A stretch of DNA of 64,000 bases from Kitasatospora sp. NA04385 (lineage in GTDB: Bacteria > Actinomycetota > Actinomycetes > Streptomycetales > Streptomycetaceae), in assembly GCF_013364235.1 (NCBI RefSeq), contig NZ_CP054919.1:5775155-5839154 (forward strand), read 5' to 3'. The notes below the pieces were generated by a model. It was not told the origin of the DNA and ran no database searches. It saw nothing but the letters and a program-made list of their open reading frames with translations. Positions 1-8,315 of the stretch are shown here, one piece after another. The position numbers and the translations under genes were made by a program. Position 1 is the first letter of the stretch; each line of letters begins with the position of its first letter.

Positions 1-709
1 CGCCCTTGAGCACCTCGGCCGCCCACAGCAGCGACTGCTCCAGGAAGTCGGCCGGCTCGAAGATCGCGTCCGCGATGCCGAGCTCGAACACCTCCTTGCC
101 CTTGAGCTGCTTGTTCTGCGCCATCGAGTTCTCGACGATGACCTTGACCGCCTTGGCGGGGCCGATCAGGTTCGGCAGCAGGGTGCAGCCGCCCCAGCCG
201 GGCACCAGGCCGAGGAAGACCTCGGGCAGCGAGAACGCCGGGACGCCCGCGCTGACGGTGCGGTAGGTGCAGTGCAGGCCGACCTCGACGCCGCCGCCCA
301 TCGCCGCGCCGTTGTAGAACGCGAAGGACGGGACGGGCAGCGCGGCGATCCGCTTGAAGACGTCGTGGCCGCCCTTGCCGATGGCCAGCGCGTCCGAGTG
401 CTCCTTGAGCACCTCGACGCCCTTGAGGTCGGCGCCGACCGCGAAGATGAACGGCTTGCCGGTGATCGCGACCGCGACCACCGAGCCCGCGGCGGCCTCC
501 GCCTCGACCTGGTCCAGCGCCTCGGACAGCTTGGCCAGCGAGCCGGGGCCGAAGGTGGTCGGCTTGGTGTGGTCGAAGCCGTTGTCGAGGGTGATCAGCG
601 CCAGCTTGCCGGCCCGCAGCGGCAGGTCCAGGTGGCGCACGTGCGCGGTGGTGACGACCTCGCCGGGGAACAGCTCGGCGGCGCGCTGCAGCAGTTCAGT
701 GGTGCTCAT
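1..709 (-). CDS. FadB-type multifunctional beta-oxidation protein, N-terminal part (partial)
   Basis: This is the amino-terminal part of a fatty-acid oxidation alpha subunit; the rest lies beyond the left edge. The visible 236 codons form an enoyl-CoA hydratase (crotonase) fold, with a GAAMGGGVEVGLHC segment that corresponds to the oxyanion-hole region and an FSLPEVFLGLVPGWGG segment typical of the FadB/FadJ family. The downstream 3-hydroxyacyl-CoA dehydrogenase domain is expected by family but not seen. The ATG at 709 begins two bases after the TGA of the thiolase gene, so the two are almost certainly co-transcribed and translationally coupled. The pair would carry out hydration, dehydrogenation and thiolysis of acyl-CoAs in the cytoplasm. 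The family assignment is secure, but the full domain content cannot be checked here. Confidence 0.9.
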   Translation of the reverse strand, partial: MSTTELLQRAAELFPGEVVTTAHVRHLDLPLRAGKLALITLDNGFDHTKPTTFGPGSLAKLSEALDQVEAEAAAGSVVAVAITGKPFIFAVGADLKGVEVLKEHSDALAIGKGGHDVFKRIAALPVPSFAFYNGAAMGGGVEVGLHCTYRTVSAGVPAFSLPEVFLGLVPGWGGCTLLPNLIGPAKAVKVIVENSMAQNKQLKGKEVFELGIADAIFEPADFLEQSLLWAAEVLKG

Positions 710-711
710 GG

Positions 712-1929
712 TCACTTACCACCCTCGAAGTGGGGGTTCTCCCAGATGACGGTGCCGCCCATGCCGAAGCCGATGCACATGGTGGTGATGCCGTAGCGGA
801 CGTCCGGACGCTGCTCGAAGCGGCGGGCCAGCTGGGTCATCAGGCGCACGCCCGAGGAGGCCAGCGGGTGGCCGAACGCGATGGCGCCGCCGTACGGGTT
901 GACCCGCTCGTCGTCGTCCGCGATGCCGTAGTGGTCCAGGAACGCCAGCACCTGGACGGCGAAGGCCTCGTTGACCTCGAACGCGCCGATGTCCTCGATG
1001 GTCAGACCGGCCTTGGCCAGCGCCTTCTCGGTCGCCGGGACGGGGCCGATGCCCATCACCTCGGGCTCGACGCCCGCGAACGCGTAGCTGACCAGGCGCA
1101 TCTTGACCGGCAGGCCCAGCTCGCGGGCCACGTCCTCGGCGGCCAGCAGCGAGGCGGTCGCACCGTCGTTCAGGCCGGCCGCGTTGCCCGCGGTCACGTT
1201 GCCGTGCGGGCGGAACGGGGTCTTCAGACCCGCCAGCGACTCCATCGTGGTGCCCGGGCGCAGCGGCTCGTCCACCGTGGCCAGGCCCCAGCCGGTCTCG
1301 CCGACCTCGGGGTTGGTGTTGCGGATCGCGATCGGCACCAGGTCCGGCTGGATGTCGCCGTTGGCGTACGCCTTGGCGGCCTTCTCCTGCGAGCGCACCG
1401 CGAACGCGTCGCAGCGCTCCTTGGTGATGTGCGGGAAGCGGTCGTGCAGGTTCTCCGCGGTCATGCCCATGAACAGGGCGGACTCGTCGACCAGCTTCTC
1501 CGAGACGAACCGCGGGTTCGGGTCCACGCCCTCGCCCATCGGGTGCCGCCCCATGTGCTCGACGCCGCCGGCCACCACGACGTCGTACGCGCCGAAGGCG
1601 ATGCCGCCGGCGGTGGTGGTGACCGCGGTCATCGCACCGGCGCACATCCGGTCGATCGCGTAGCCGGGGACGGACTTCGGCAGGCCGGAGAGCAGCGCGG
1701 CGGTGCGGCCGATGGTCAGGCCCTGGTCGCCGATCTGGGTGGTCGCGGCGACGGCGACCTCGTCGATCCGCTCGACGGGCAGGCTCGGGTTGCGGCGCAC
1801 GAGCTCACGGATGCACTTGACGACCAGGTCGTCGGCGCGCGTCTCGTGGTAGATGCCCTTCGGGCCGGCCTTGCCGAACGGGGTGCGGACGCCGTCGACG
1901 AAGACGACGTCCCTCGCGGTACGAGGCAC
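712..1929 (-). CDS. fadA: Acetyl-CoA C-acyltransferase (FadA-type thiolase)
   Basis: A 405-residue thiolase that cleaves 3-ketoacyl-CoA to acetyl-CoA and a shortened acyl-CoA. The catalytic residues are visible: the nucleophilic Cys near residue 96 in AIDRMCAGA, His near 354 in AFGHPLASSG, and the second Cys near 385 in TMCIGFGMGG. The GTG start at 1929 is preferred because GGGAGGAG precedes it at good spacing and the protein then begins PRTARDVVFVDGVRTPFG, the usual thiolase beginning. A longer reading from 1968 adds an unlikely Ser/Pro/Arg-rich stretch. It lies directly upstream of the fadB-like gene (gap of two bases). An imperfect palindrome about 70 bases upstream may be an operator. Confidence 0.95.
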   Translation of the reverse strand: MPRTARDVVFVDGVRTPFGKAGPKGIYHETRADDLVVKCIRELVRRNPSLPVERIDEVAVAATTQIGDQGLTIGRTAALLSGLPKSVPGYAIDRMCAGAMTAVTTTAGGIAFGAYDVVVAGGVEHMGRHPMGEGVDPNPRFVSEKLVDESALFMGMTAENLHDRFPHITKERCDAFAVRSQEKAAKAYANGDIQPDLVPIAIRNTNPEVGETGWGLATVDEPLRPGTTMESLAGLKTPFRPHGNVTAGNAAGLNDGATASLLAAEDVARELGLPVKMRLVSYAFAGVEPEVMGIGPVPATEKALAKAGLTIEDIGAFEVNEAFAVQVLAFLDHYGIADDDERVNPYGGAIAFGHPLASSGVRLMTQLARRFEQRPDVRYGITTMCIGFGMGGTVIWENPHFEGGK

Positions 1930-1997
1930 GGGGGCTCTCCTCCCAGGGGGACATGACGATGAGCGCACGCACCAGCGGCGCCGCTACGCCCACCAAT

Positions 1998-2012
1998 CTA
2001 CCCACGAGTAAC
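1998..2012 (-). promoter_or_regulatory. Possible operator of the beta-oxidation operon (imperfect palindrome)
   Basis: The bases TACCCACGAGTA (1999-2010) read TACTCGTGGGTA on the coding strand. This is an imperfect dyad about 70 bases upstream of the thiolase start, in the only relatively AT-containing part of the spacer. Its position suits a repressor of fatty-acid degradation such as a TetR-type FadR. The regulator is not in the window and the motif was judged by eye only. Confidence 0.3.
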
Positions 2013-2059
2013 AACGCCCGGCAAGAAGAGATGCGAACGGCGGAGGGAGAGCCCTGCCG

Positions 2060-2086
2060 GGGGCTCGCCGTTCCCCGAGCCCCTGA
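2060..2086. repeat. Copy of a dispersed hairpin repeat, likely rnd terminator
   Basis: The 5' arm GGGGCTCG (2060-2067) pairs with CGAGCCCC (2076-2083) around the loop CCGTTCCC, giving an 8-bp GC stem six bases past the stop of the rnd gene. A 26-base core is identical to 10644-10669, and the reverse complement is nearly identical to 10516-10538. The element is therefore a dispersed repeat that may act as a terminator here. There is no T-run on either side, as is common for actinobacterial hairpins. Confidence 0.65.
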
Positions 2087-2091
2087 CCGCC

Positions 2092-3327
2092 TTACGCGGA
2101 CGCCTCCCGGAACGCCTTCGCCAGGGCCGGCCCCACCAGTTCGGTCTGCCAGGCGCGGGCGCCCAGGGCGCGCAGGGCGAGGCCGACGGTCTCGGCGTCC
2201 GGCTCGGCCGGGGGCTCCCAGGAGACGCGGCGGACCAGGTCGGGGGTGATCAGGTTCTCCGCCGGGAGGTGGTACTGCTCGGCGAGGGCGGTGACGGCGG
2301 CCCGGGCGCCGCTGAGGCGGGCCGCGGCGACCGGGTCCTTCTCGGCCCAGGCGCGCGGCGGCGGCGGCCCGTCGTGCGGGGCGGTCGCGGGCGGCAGCGC
2401 CGACTCGGGGATCTCCCGGGCCCGCTCGATCGCGGCCAGCCACTGGTCGAGCTGGCGCCGGTTCACCCGGGGCCCGAAGCCCTGGACGGCGATCAGCGCG
2501 GGCGCGTTGGCGGGCATGGCCAGCGCGGCGTTCACGATCGCGGCGTCGGCCAGCACCCGGCCGGGGGAGACGTCGCGCTCGCGGGCGATCCGGTCCCGGG
2601 TGAGCCACATCTCGCGGACCGCGGCCAGCTGTCGGCGGCGGCGGACCTTGTGCAGCTGGGAGGTGCGCCGCCAGGGGTCGACCCGGGGCGCGGGGCGCGG
2701 CGCGGCGGCCAGCGCGGCGAACTCCTGGTGCGCCCAGTCGAGCTTGCCCTGCCGGTCGAGCTCGGCCTCCAGGGCGTCGCGCAGGTCGACCAGCACCTCG
2801 ACGTCCAGCGCCGCGTAGCGCAGCCAGGGCTCGGGCAGCGGGCGGGTGGACCAGTCGACCGCGGAGTGCTCCTTGGCCAGCGACAGGCCCAGCACGTTCT
2901 CGGTCATCGGGCCGAGGCCGACCCGGGCGAACCCGGCGAGCCGGCCGGCCAGCTCGGTGTCGAAGAGCACGCCGGGGTGCATGCCGACCTCGAACAGGCA
3001 GGGCAGGTCCTGGGTGGCGGCGTGCACGACCCACTCGGCGTCGGCCAGCGCGGTGTTCAGGCCGGTCAGGTCGGGGCAGGCGATCGGGTCGATCAGCGCG
3101 GTGCCCGCGCCCTGGCGGCGCAGTTGGATCAGGTAGGCGCGCTGGCCGTAGCGGTAGCCGGAGGCCCGCTCGGCGTCGACGGCGACCGGCCCGGCCCCGC
3201 CGCGGAAGGCCTCGACGACGGCGGCCAGGGCCGCTTCGTCCGACACCACCGGTGGGAGTCCGTCCCGGGGTTCGAGGAGCGGAACCGGGGCGGTCTCTTC
3301 GGGGATGGAGGCTACGGCGTCGGTCAC
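2092..3327 (-). CDS. rnd: Ribonuclease D with HRDC domain
   Basis: A 411-residue 3'-5' exoribonuclease of the DEDDy class, used in RNA maturation. The exonuclease motifs are present: D51/E53 in VAVDAERASGYRY, D107 in VHAATQDLPC, and Y171/D175 in RYAALDVEVL. A helical HRDC domain follows at about 225-310 (LTRDRIARERDVSPGRVLAD, then QGFGPRVNRRQLDQ). The GTG start at 3327 has no Shine-Dalgarno sequence, but on the coding strand TACCCT ends six bases before it, so the mRNA may be leaderless. The C-terminal about 100 residues are a proline/alanine-rich extension of the actinobacterial type. Confidence 0.9.
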   Translation of the reverse strand: MTDAVASIPEETAPVPLLEPRDGLPPVVSDEAALAAVVEAFRGGAGPVAVDAERASGYRYGQRAYLIQLRRQGAGTALIDPIACPDLTGLNTALADAEWVVHAATQDLPCLFEVGMHPGVLFDTELAGRLAGFARVGLGPMTENVLGLSLAKEHSAVDWSTRPLPEPWLRYAALDVEVLVDLRDALEAELDRQGKLDWAHQEFAALAAAPRPAPRVDPWRRTSQLHKVRRRRQLAAVREMWLTRDRIARERDVSPGRVLADAAIVNAALAMPANAPALIAVQGFGPRVNRRQLDQWLAAIERAREIPESALPPATAPHDGPPPPRAWAEKDPVAAARLSGARAAVTALAEQYHLPAENLITPDLVRRVSWEPPAEPDAETVGLALRALGARAWQTELVGPALAKAFREASA

Positions 3328-3545
3328 CCCCCAAGGGTACGTCGTGTGTCGCCGCCGGGAGTGTTGTCTGACTGGTCGGACCAGGTTCGGACATATGCCA
3401 GCCCGGGTTGGCCGCGGGTTCGGGCACCGGCCCGGCGGGGGAGCGGCCCGGCTGACGGGCCGTCACGGGCGGTCGCGGGCACCGGAGGGCGCGGCGCGGG
3501 CCCGGTGCGGGCGCGGCGAGGAGGCCGCCGGGCGGGCACGGCGAC

Positions 3546-3572
3546 GGCCCGGAGGAAACGTTCCTCCGGGCC
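3546..3572 (-). terminator. Hairpin terminator after the response-regulator gene
   Basis: GGCCCGGAGGAA (3546-3557) pairs perfectly with TTCCTCCGGGCC (3561-3572) around a three-base loop. The 12-bp stem starts about 20 bases past the stop codon of the response regulator on the minus strand. The rest of the spacer to 3327 is featureless and very GC-rich apart from the likely rnd promoter. Confidence 0.8.
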
Positions 3573-3592
3573 GCCACCAGGGGTGATGCGGG

Positions 3593-4333
3593 TCAGTGGA
3601 TGATGCCGGTGCGCAGCGCCACGGCGACCATGCCGGCCCGGTCGCCGGTGCCCAGCTTGCGGGCGATCCGGGCCAGGTGGCTCTTCACCGTCAGCGCCGA
3701 CAGGCCCATCGCCACGCCGATCGCCTTGTTGGACTGGCCCTCGGCCACCAGCCGCAGCACCTCCACCTCGCGGCCGGACAGCTCGCGGTAGGCGGACGGC
3801 TGCGCGCCGGGCGCACCCGGGGCGCCGGGCGCGGCGCCGGGCTGGCCGGGGGCGCCGTGGTGGCCGGGCGCACCGGGGTGGTGGTGGCCGGGGATGCCGG
3901 GACGGCGCATCCGCCCGGCCAGGCCGGCGCCGATCGGCAGGCCGGGGCGGCCGGGCATCGGCATGTTGGTGCGGGTGCCGGTCACCACGTAGCCCTTGAC
4001 GCCGCCGGCCAGCGCCGAGCGGACCGCGCCGATGTCGTCGGCGGCGGACAGCGCCAGGCCGTTGGGCCAGCCCGCGGCGCGGGTCTCGGCCAGGATGGTC
4101 AGGCCGGAACCGTCGGGCAGGTGCACGTCGGCGATGCAGATGTCGCGCGGGGTGGTGACCCGCGGGCGGGCCTCGGCGATCGAGGAGACCTCGATGACGT
4201 CGCGGACACCGAGCGCCCATAGGTGGCGGGTCACCGTGTTCCGGACCCGGGGATCTGCGATGACCACCATGGCGGTGGGCTTCGTCGGACGGTAGGCGAC
4301 CACGCTTGCGGGGTGCTCGAGAAGGACCGACAC
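3593..4333 (-). CDS. Orphan LuxR-family response regulator with collagen-like linker
   Basis: A 246-residue DNA-binding response regulator. A receiver-like domain covers about residues 21-120, with the likely phosphoacceptor D69 (CIADVHLPDGSG), S96 and K113. The usual N-terminal acidic pair is reduced to a single Asp (IADP, D27), so phosphorylation may be weak or atypical. A LuxR-type helix-turn-helix lies at about 183-243 (ELSGREVEVLRLVAEGQSNK, LTVKSHLARIARKLG). The linker, about 145-178, is a run of Pro-Gly-Ala/His triplets. The GTG start at 4333 has GGAGG eight bases upstream and gives the start MSVLLEHPAS that I recall from Streptomyces homologues; the longer reading from 4591 crosses the promoter region. 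No kinase gene is adjacent. Two direct repeats upstream may be binding sites. Confidence 0.85.
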   Translation of the reverse strand: MSVLLEHPASVVAYRPTKPTAMVVIADPRVRNTVTRHLWALGVRDVIEVSSIAEARPRVTTPRDICIADVHLPDGSGLTILAETRAAGWPNGLALSAADDIGAVRSALAGGVKGYVVTGTRTNMPMPGRPGLPIGAGLAGRMRRPGIPGHHHPGAPGHHGAPGQPGAAPGAPGAPGAQPSAYRELSGREVEVLRLVAEGQSNKAIGVAMGLSALTVKSHLARIARKLGTGDRAGMVAVALRTGIIH

Positions 4334-4476
4334 CTGGGGCCTCCGGGGGGAGTGGCGGACGAACCCCGAGGGGGCGGTCGGAGCGTTCCGCGTCTGGAAA
4401 GGGTCACTGACACCTTCGGCATCAACCGTGCCCGGCTTTAGCGGGTGATCACGATCTGGTGAGTAACAATACGGAC

Positions 4477-4522
4477 AAATCGCGCAGATGACCGGTACGA
4501 CATGCTTGGAAATCGCACAGAT
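4477..4522. promoter_or_regulatory. Pair of 13-base direct repeats upstream of the response regulator
   Basis: AAATCGCGCAGAT (4477-4489) and AAATCGCACAGAT (4510-4522) differ at one base and start 33 bases apart, about three helical turns. They lie 144-189 bases upstream of the response-regulator start, in the lowest-GC stretch of the region. The spacer 4334-4706 otherwise holds only this promoter region and the GC-rich 3' flank of the DUF3000 gene. Same-face spacing suggests a dimeric or oligomeric regulator, perhaps autoregulation by the response regulator. Confidence 0.5.
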
Positions 4523-4706
4523 TCGATCGATATCGACGCCACGACGATCGCGAACGTGCAGGTAATTGACCCAGAGCGCGCGCGAAGTCACACTCCGTCA
4601 GTCCTGCGGGTGGCGCCGGCCCCGGCGTGCCGGGTTGTCCCCCGGGGGTGTCTGGAAGGCCTGACGGCCGCTCGGCGGCCGGCCCCGGGAAGCGGCGCCC
4701 GCGGGG

Positions 4707-5360
4707 TCAGTGCGAGTTGCGCGGCCGGCGGCGGGCCGGCATCGGCACCACCCCGCCCAGCACGCCCGGCCCGTCGGCCGGCAGCGGCGCCGGCGCGGCC
4801 GGCGGCAGCCCCGCGCACACGCACAGCAGGTCGGCCCAGGCGGCCAGGTGCCGCTCGAAGCGGCGGTCGGCCGGCGTCCAGGACGCCCGCAGCTCGATCT
4901 CGGTGGACGCACCGCGCTCGGCCAGCGCGCCGAAGTACTGCGAGTGGCACCTGGTCACCGTGCCGGACGGCTCGGCGTGCCCGGCGGCGTGCGCCTGCAG
5001 CGCGTCCATCAGCCAGCTCCAGCCGACTTCGGACAGCAGCGGGTCGCCCGCCATCTCCGGCTCCAGCTCGGCCCTGGTCATGGTGACCACCCGGAAGTCC
5101 CCGTTCCACGCCTCCGGCGCCGACGGGTCGTGCAGCAGCACCAGGGTGCCGTCCGCCAGCTCCTCGCCGTCCACCTCGACCGAGGCGGAGAGCGCGAAGG
5201 CGTACGGGGCCAGCCGGCGGGGGGCGGGCTGCGGGGACAGCCGTACCTCGGGGCGCAGCCGCGCCCCGGTCAGCGCCTCGACCGCGTCGCGGAACTCGAT
5301 CGGCGCCGACTCCCTGCCCGTTCCTCCACCCTGCGCGGATTGCCCGCCGACCGCTGCCAT
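4707..5360 (-). CDS. DUF3000 family protein
   Basis: A 217-residue soluble protein of the actinobacterial DUF3000 family, function unknown. Recognisable family features are the early segment PIEFRDAVEALTGARLRPEVRL, shown by EFRDAVEALTG and RPEVRLSPQPAPRRLAPY, the middle GDFRVVTMTRAELEPEMAGD and a TEIELRASWTP strand. No signal peptide or membrane segment is seen. It is transcribed divergently from hemE, a neighbourhood conserved in streptomycetes as far as I recall, but a heme role is only a guess. The ATG at 5360 follows from the alignment-like start; upstream sequence is GC-poor promoter DNA shared with hemE. Confidence 0.8.
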   Translation of the reverse strand: MAAVGGQSAQGGGTGRESAPIEFRDAVEALTGARLRPEVRLSPQPAPRRLAPYAFALSASVEVDGEELADGTLVLLHDPSAPEAWNGDFRVVTMTRAELEPEMAGDPLLSEVGWSWLMDALQAHAAGHAEPSGTVTRCHSQYFGALAERGASTEIELRASWTPADRRFERHLAAWADLLCVCAGLPPAAPAPLPADGPGVLGGVVPMPARRRPRNSH

Positions 5361-5545
5361 GACCGGAAGCCTAGGCGGCGCGGACCCGCAATCCGAGCAC
5401 TTTCGTACCTCCGGCGTGCCGAAAACCCGGAAATCGAGCAGGTCGTGAGCGCGGCCCGGCCGACCGCCGTCCGAGGTGTCCGTTTTGCCTGCCCGCGGCC
5501 CCCGCTCGGGCGGGGGCGCACCGCCCCCGTGCGAGGATGTGACCC

Positions 5546-6625
5546 GTGAGTGAGACCCCCGCAGCCCAGTCCGGTCAGCGGCCCCGCGGCGCCGCGTACG
5601 ACTCCGTCTTCCTGCGCGCCGCCCGCAACGAACCGGTGCCGCACACCCCCGTCTGGTTCATGCGGCAGGCCGGCCGCTCGCTGCCCGAGTACCTGAAGGT
5701 GCGCGAGGGCGTCCCGATGCTCGACGCCTGCATGCAGCCGGACCTGGTCAAGGAGATCACCCTGCAGCCGGTGCGCCGGCACAAGGTGGACGCGGCCATC
5801 TTCTTCTCCGACATCGTCGTCCCGCTCAAGGCGGTCGGCATCGACGTCGAGATCAAGGGCGGCGTCGGCCCGGTCATCGCCGACCCGATCCGCACCAGGG
5901 CCGACCTCCAGCGGCTGCGCCCGCTCGAACCGGACGACATGCCCTACATCACCGAGGCGGTCGGCCTGCTGGTCGCCGAACTCGGCGCCACCCCCCTGAT
6001 CGGCTTCGCCGGCGCGCCCTTCACGCTGGCCAGCTACCTGATCGAGGGCGGGCCCTCGAAGTCGTACGAGAACACCAAGGCGATGATGTACGGCGAGCCC
6101 GAGCTGTGGGCCGAACTCGTCGACCGGCTCGCGCAGATCACCTCCGCCTTCCTGAAAATCCAGATCGAGGCCGGCGCCTCCGCCGTCCAGCTCTTCGACT
6201 CCTGGGCGGGCGCGCTCGCACCCGACGAGTACCGCCGCTCGGTGATGCCCGCCAGCGCGAAGGTCTTCGACGCGGTCGCGCCCTACGGCGTCCCGCGGAT
6301 CCACTTCGGCGTCAACACCGGCGAGCTCCTCGGCCTGATGGGCCAGGCCGGCGCGGACATCGTCGGCGTCGACTGGCGCGTCCCGCTCGACGAGGCCGCC
6401 AACCGGGTCGGCCCCGGCAAGGGCCTGCAGGGCAACCTCGACCCCGCCGTCCTCTACGCGCCCACCCACGTCGTCGAGACCAAGGCCCGCGAGGTCCTGC
6501 ACGCCGCGCAGGCCCTGGGCGGCAGCCACCACATCTTCAACCTCGGCCACGGCGTCATGCCCACCATGGACCCGGACGCGCTCACCCGGCTGGTCGCCTT
6601 CGTCCACGAGGCCAGCGCCCGCTGA
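5546..6625 (+). CDS. hemE: Uroporphyrinogen decarboxylase
   Basis: A 359-residue enzyme that removes four carboxylates from uroporphyrinogen III to give coproporphyrinogen III in the cytoplasm. The family signature PVWFMRQAGRSLPEY is near residues 35-49, and the substrate-binding segment GFAGAPFTLASYLIEGG is intact, as are the FDSWAG and HFGVNTGELL regions. The GTG at 5546 begins the protein; there is no clear ribosome binding site, and GAGGAT seven bases upstream could be a -10 box of a leaderless transcript. It shares the pathway with hemY and hemQ about 2-4 kb downstream, which complete the coproporphyrin-dependent route. Confidence 0.97.
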   Translation: MSETPAAQSGQRPRGAAYDSVFLRAARNEPVPHTPVWFMRQAGRSLPEYLKVREGVPMLDACMQPDLVKEITLQPVRRHKVDAAIFFSDIVVPLKAVGIDVEIKGGVGPVIADPIRTRADLQRLRPLEPDDMPYITEAVGLLVAELGATPLIGFAGAPFTLASYLIEGGPSKSYENTKAMMYGEPELWAELVDRLAQITSAFLKIQIEAGASAVQLFDSWAGALAPDEYRRSVMPASAKVFDAVAPYGVPRIHFGVNTGELLGLMGQAGADIVGVDWRVPLDEAANRVGPGKGLQGNLDPAVLYAPTHVVETKAREVLHAAQALGGSHHIFNLGHGVMPTMDPDALTRLVAFVHEASAR

Positions 6626-6637
6626 GGCAAACGGGAC

Positions 6638-6653
6638 CGGCGGCTCGCCGCCG
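6638..6653 (+). terminator. Small hairpin after hemE
   Basis: CGGCGGC (6638-6644) and GCCGCCG (6647-6653) form a short GC stem 12 bases past the hemE stop. It is a weak terminator candidate only. Confidence 0.35.
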
Positions 6654-6729
6654 CCCGACCCCTGTTCTCCGTCCCGCGCTGTTTACGCGGAGCGTCCGGC
6701 TGGCTACCGTGGATGACGGGGAGGGCGTC

Positions 6730-7008
6730 ATGAGCGGTCTGTTGCTGGTGCTCGGCGGGGCTGGCGTCGTGTGGATGTTCGTCCTGGGTGTCTTCGGCCA
6801 CGACTGGTCGCTCGCCGGCCTGGTCATGCCGCTGTCGACCTTCGCGCTGTTCGCCTCGAACGAACTGCGCCGGGGCGAGGCCCGCCGGAAGCAGCAGGCG
6901 GCCGCCCTGGCGCGGGAGCGCAGCCGCCGGGAGGCGGCGGAGTGGGAGACCCCCGCCCGGCCCCCGGCCCGCCCCGGCGGGGACGGGCCGGACGCCGGGG
7001 CCGCCTGA
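6730..7008 (+). CDS. Small two-helix membrane protein, function unknown
   Basis: A 92-residue protein with two hydrophobic segments, about residues 3-21 (LLLVLGGAGVVWMFVLGVF) and 27-43 (LAGLVMPLSTFALFASN). An Arg/Ala/Glu-rich cytoplasmic tail follows and ends in a Pro/Gly-rich stretch. The ATG at 6730 is preceded by GGGGAGGG, a good ribosome binding site. I do not recognise a named family. It sits between hemE and the convergent DUF4349 gene and no function can be assigned. Confidence 0.65.
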   Translation: MSGLLLVLGGAGVVWMFVLGVFGHDWSLAGLVMPLSTFALFASNELRRGEARRKQQAAALARERSRREAAEWETPARPPARPGGDGPDAGAA

Positions 7009-7026
7009 CCGGCGCCGCGTCCCGGA

Positions 7027-8132
7027 TCAGGCTTTGGCGTCCGCGTCCGCGTCGGCGTCGCCCTCGGTGCCGGTGCCGGTGTCGGTGTCCGGGGCGTGCG
7101 TCGGGCGGGGCAGGAACGCGGGAGCCGCCGGGACGGCGGGGCGGCGGGAGCGCAGGCGCCTGCGGAGCAGCCAGCCGAGCGGGGCGAGGACCAGCAGGAA
7201 GGGCGCGACGGCGGCCAGGCCCATCAGGAGGGCGCGGAGCAGGGCGACCAGGGCGTGCCAGCCGGCCGACAGGGCGCGGGCGACGGAGGCGAAGAAGCCG
7301 GTCTCCTTCTTCGCGGGCTCGACGTACCGCTGGGCGGGGGTCACCAGGTCCAGGGTCACCGTGGACAGCGAGGTGCGGGCGGAGAGCTCCTGCTGCTGGC
7401 GCTGCAGGGACTCCAGGTCGGACTCGCGGCGGGTCAGCTCGCTCTCCAGCGACACCACCTCCGACAGGCTCTTCGCGTCGGCCATCAGCGCCCGCACCCG
7501 GTCCACGCTGGCCTGCATGGACTTGAGCCGGCTGTCGACGTCGGCGATCTGCTGGGTGAGGTCGTCCGCCTTGCTGGTGAGGCTGAGCTGCTTGCCGAGC
7601 GCGCCGAGCCCGTTCAGCACGTCCTGGTAGGACGCGGACGGGACCTTGAGGGTCAGCGTGGACTGCAGGGTGTCGCCGGTGCCGCCGCGCAGGTTCTCCC
7701 CGGCGACGTACCCGCCCGCCCCGGTGGCCAGGTCGACCGCCTTGGTGCGGGCCTCGTCGACCGAACCGACCTGCACGGTCAGCTTCGCCTGGTAGGCGAT
7801 CTGGCGGGCGGCCGCGGGCGCGGCGCTCCCGGCCGTGCTCCCGGCCGTTCCCGTGCCTGTGCCGGTTCCCGTCCCCGCGCCGGTGCCCGTCCCCGTGGTC
7901 GGGCCCGCCGCCGGCCCGCCGCCGGGCCCGCCTTCGCCGCGTCCCCGCTCCCGGCCCCGGGCGGCCCCGCCGCGTCGGCCGCCTCCCCGTCCGCCGCCCG
8001 GGCGTCGTTCCGGGCCACCGCCGGGGCGCCCGCCGAGGCCGACGAGCCGTCGGAGCCCGCGCTGCACCCCGCCAGCAGCAGGACCGCCGCCACCGCCCCC
8101 GCCGCGCCCGCTCTGCGTACCCGAAGGTCCAT
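7027..8132 (-). pseudogene. DUF4349 lipoprotein gene with a single-base frameshift
   Basis: The first part (from ATG 8132) encodes a lipoprotein signal peptide with lipobox LLLAGC near residue 20-24 and a Ser/Ala-rich linker. The second part, in another frame and ending at 7027, encodes the DUF4349 domain. That part has a QIAYQAKLTVQV strand, a long coiled coil with LTQQIADVDSRLKSMQ and LESLQRQQQELSARTS, and a C-terminal membrane segment, about VALLRALLMGLAAVAPFLLVL, followed by a basic tail. The frames meet in a GGGCCC-rich Gly-Pro-Ala-Ala-Gly repeat around 7901-7930. There one unit reads GGCCC (near 7912-7915) instead of GGGCCC. Restoring one G would give an uninterrupted 368-residue protein, the usual arrangement for the family. 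It is either a true frameshift or a sequence error. Confidence 0.75.
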
Positions 8133-8315
8133 GTCGCATCCTCCCCGTGTCCCGGGACGGGCCGACCGCCCGCCCCCACGCGGTTGTGACGCGGCGGCCC
8201 CCGGAACGGACCCGCACCCCCGGTACCGGATCGATCACGCCGCGGACTCGCCCGGGTCTCGGGCGCCGCGGGGTCGATCCCGGGGATCCGGATAAGGACT
8301 GGAAGACTGATCGAC

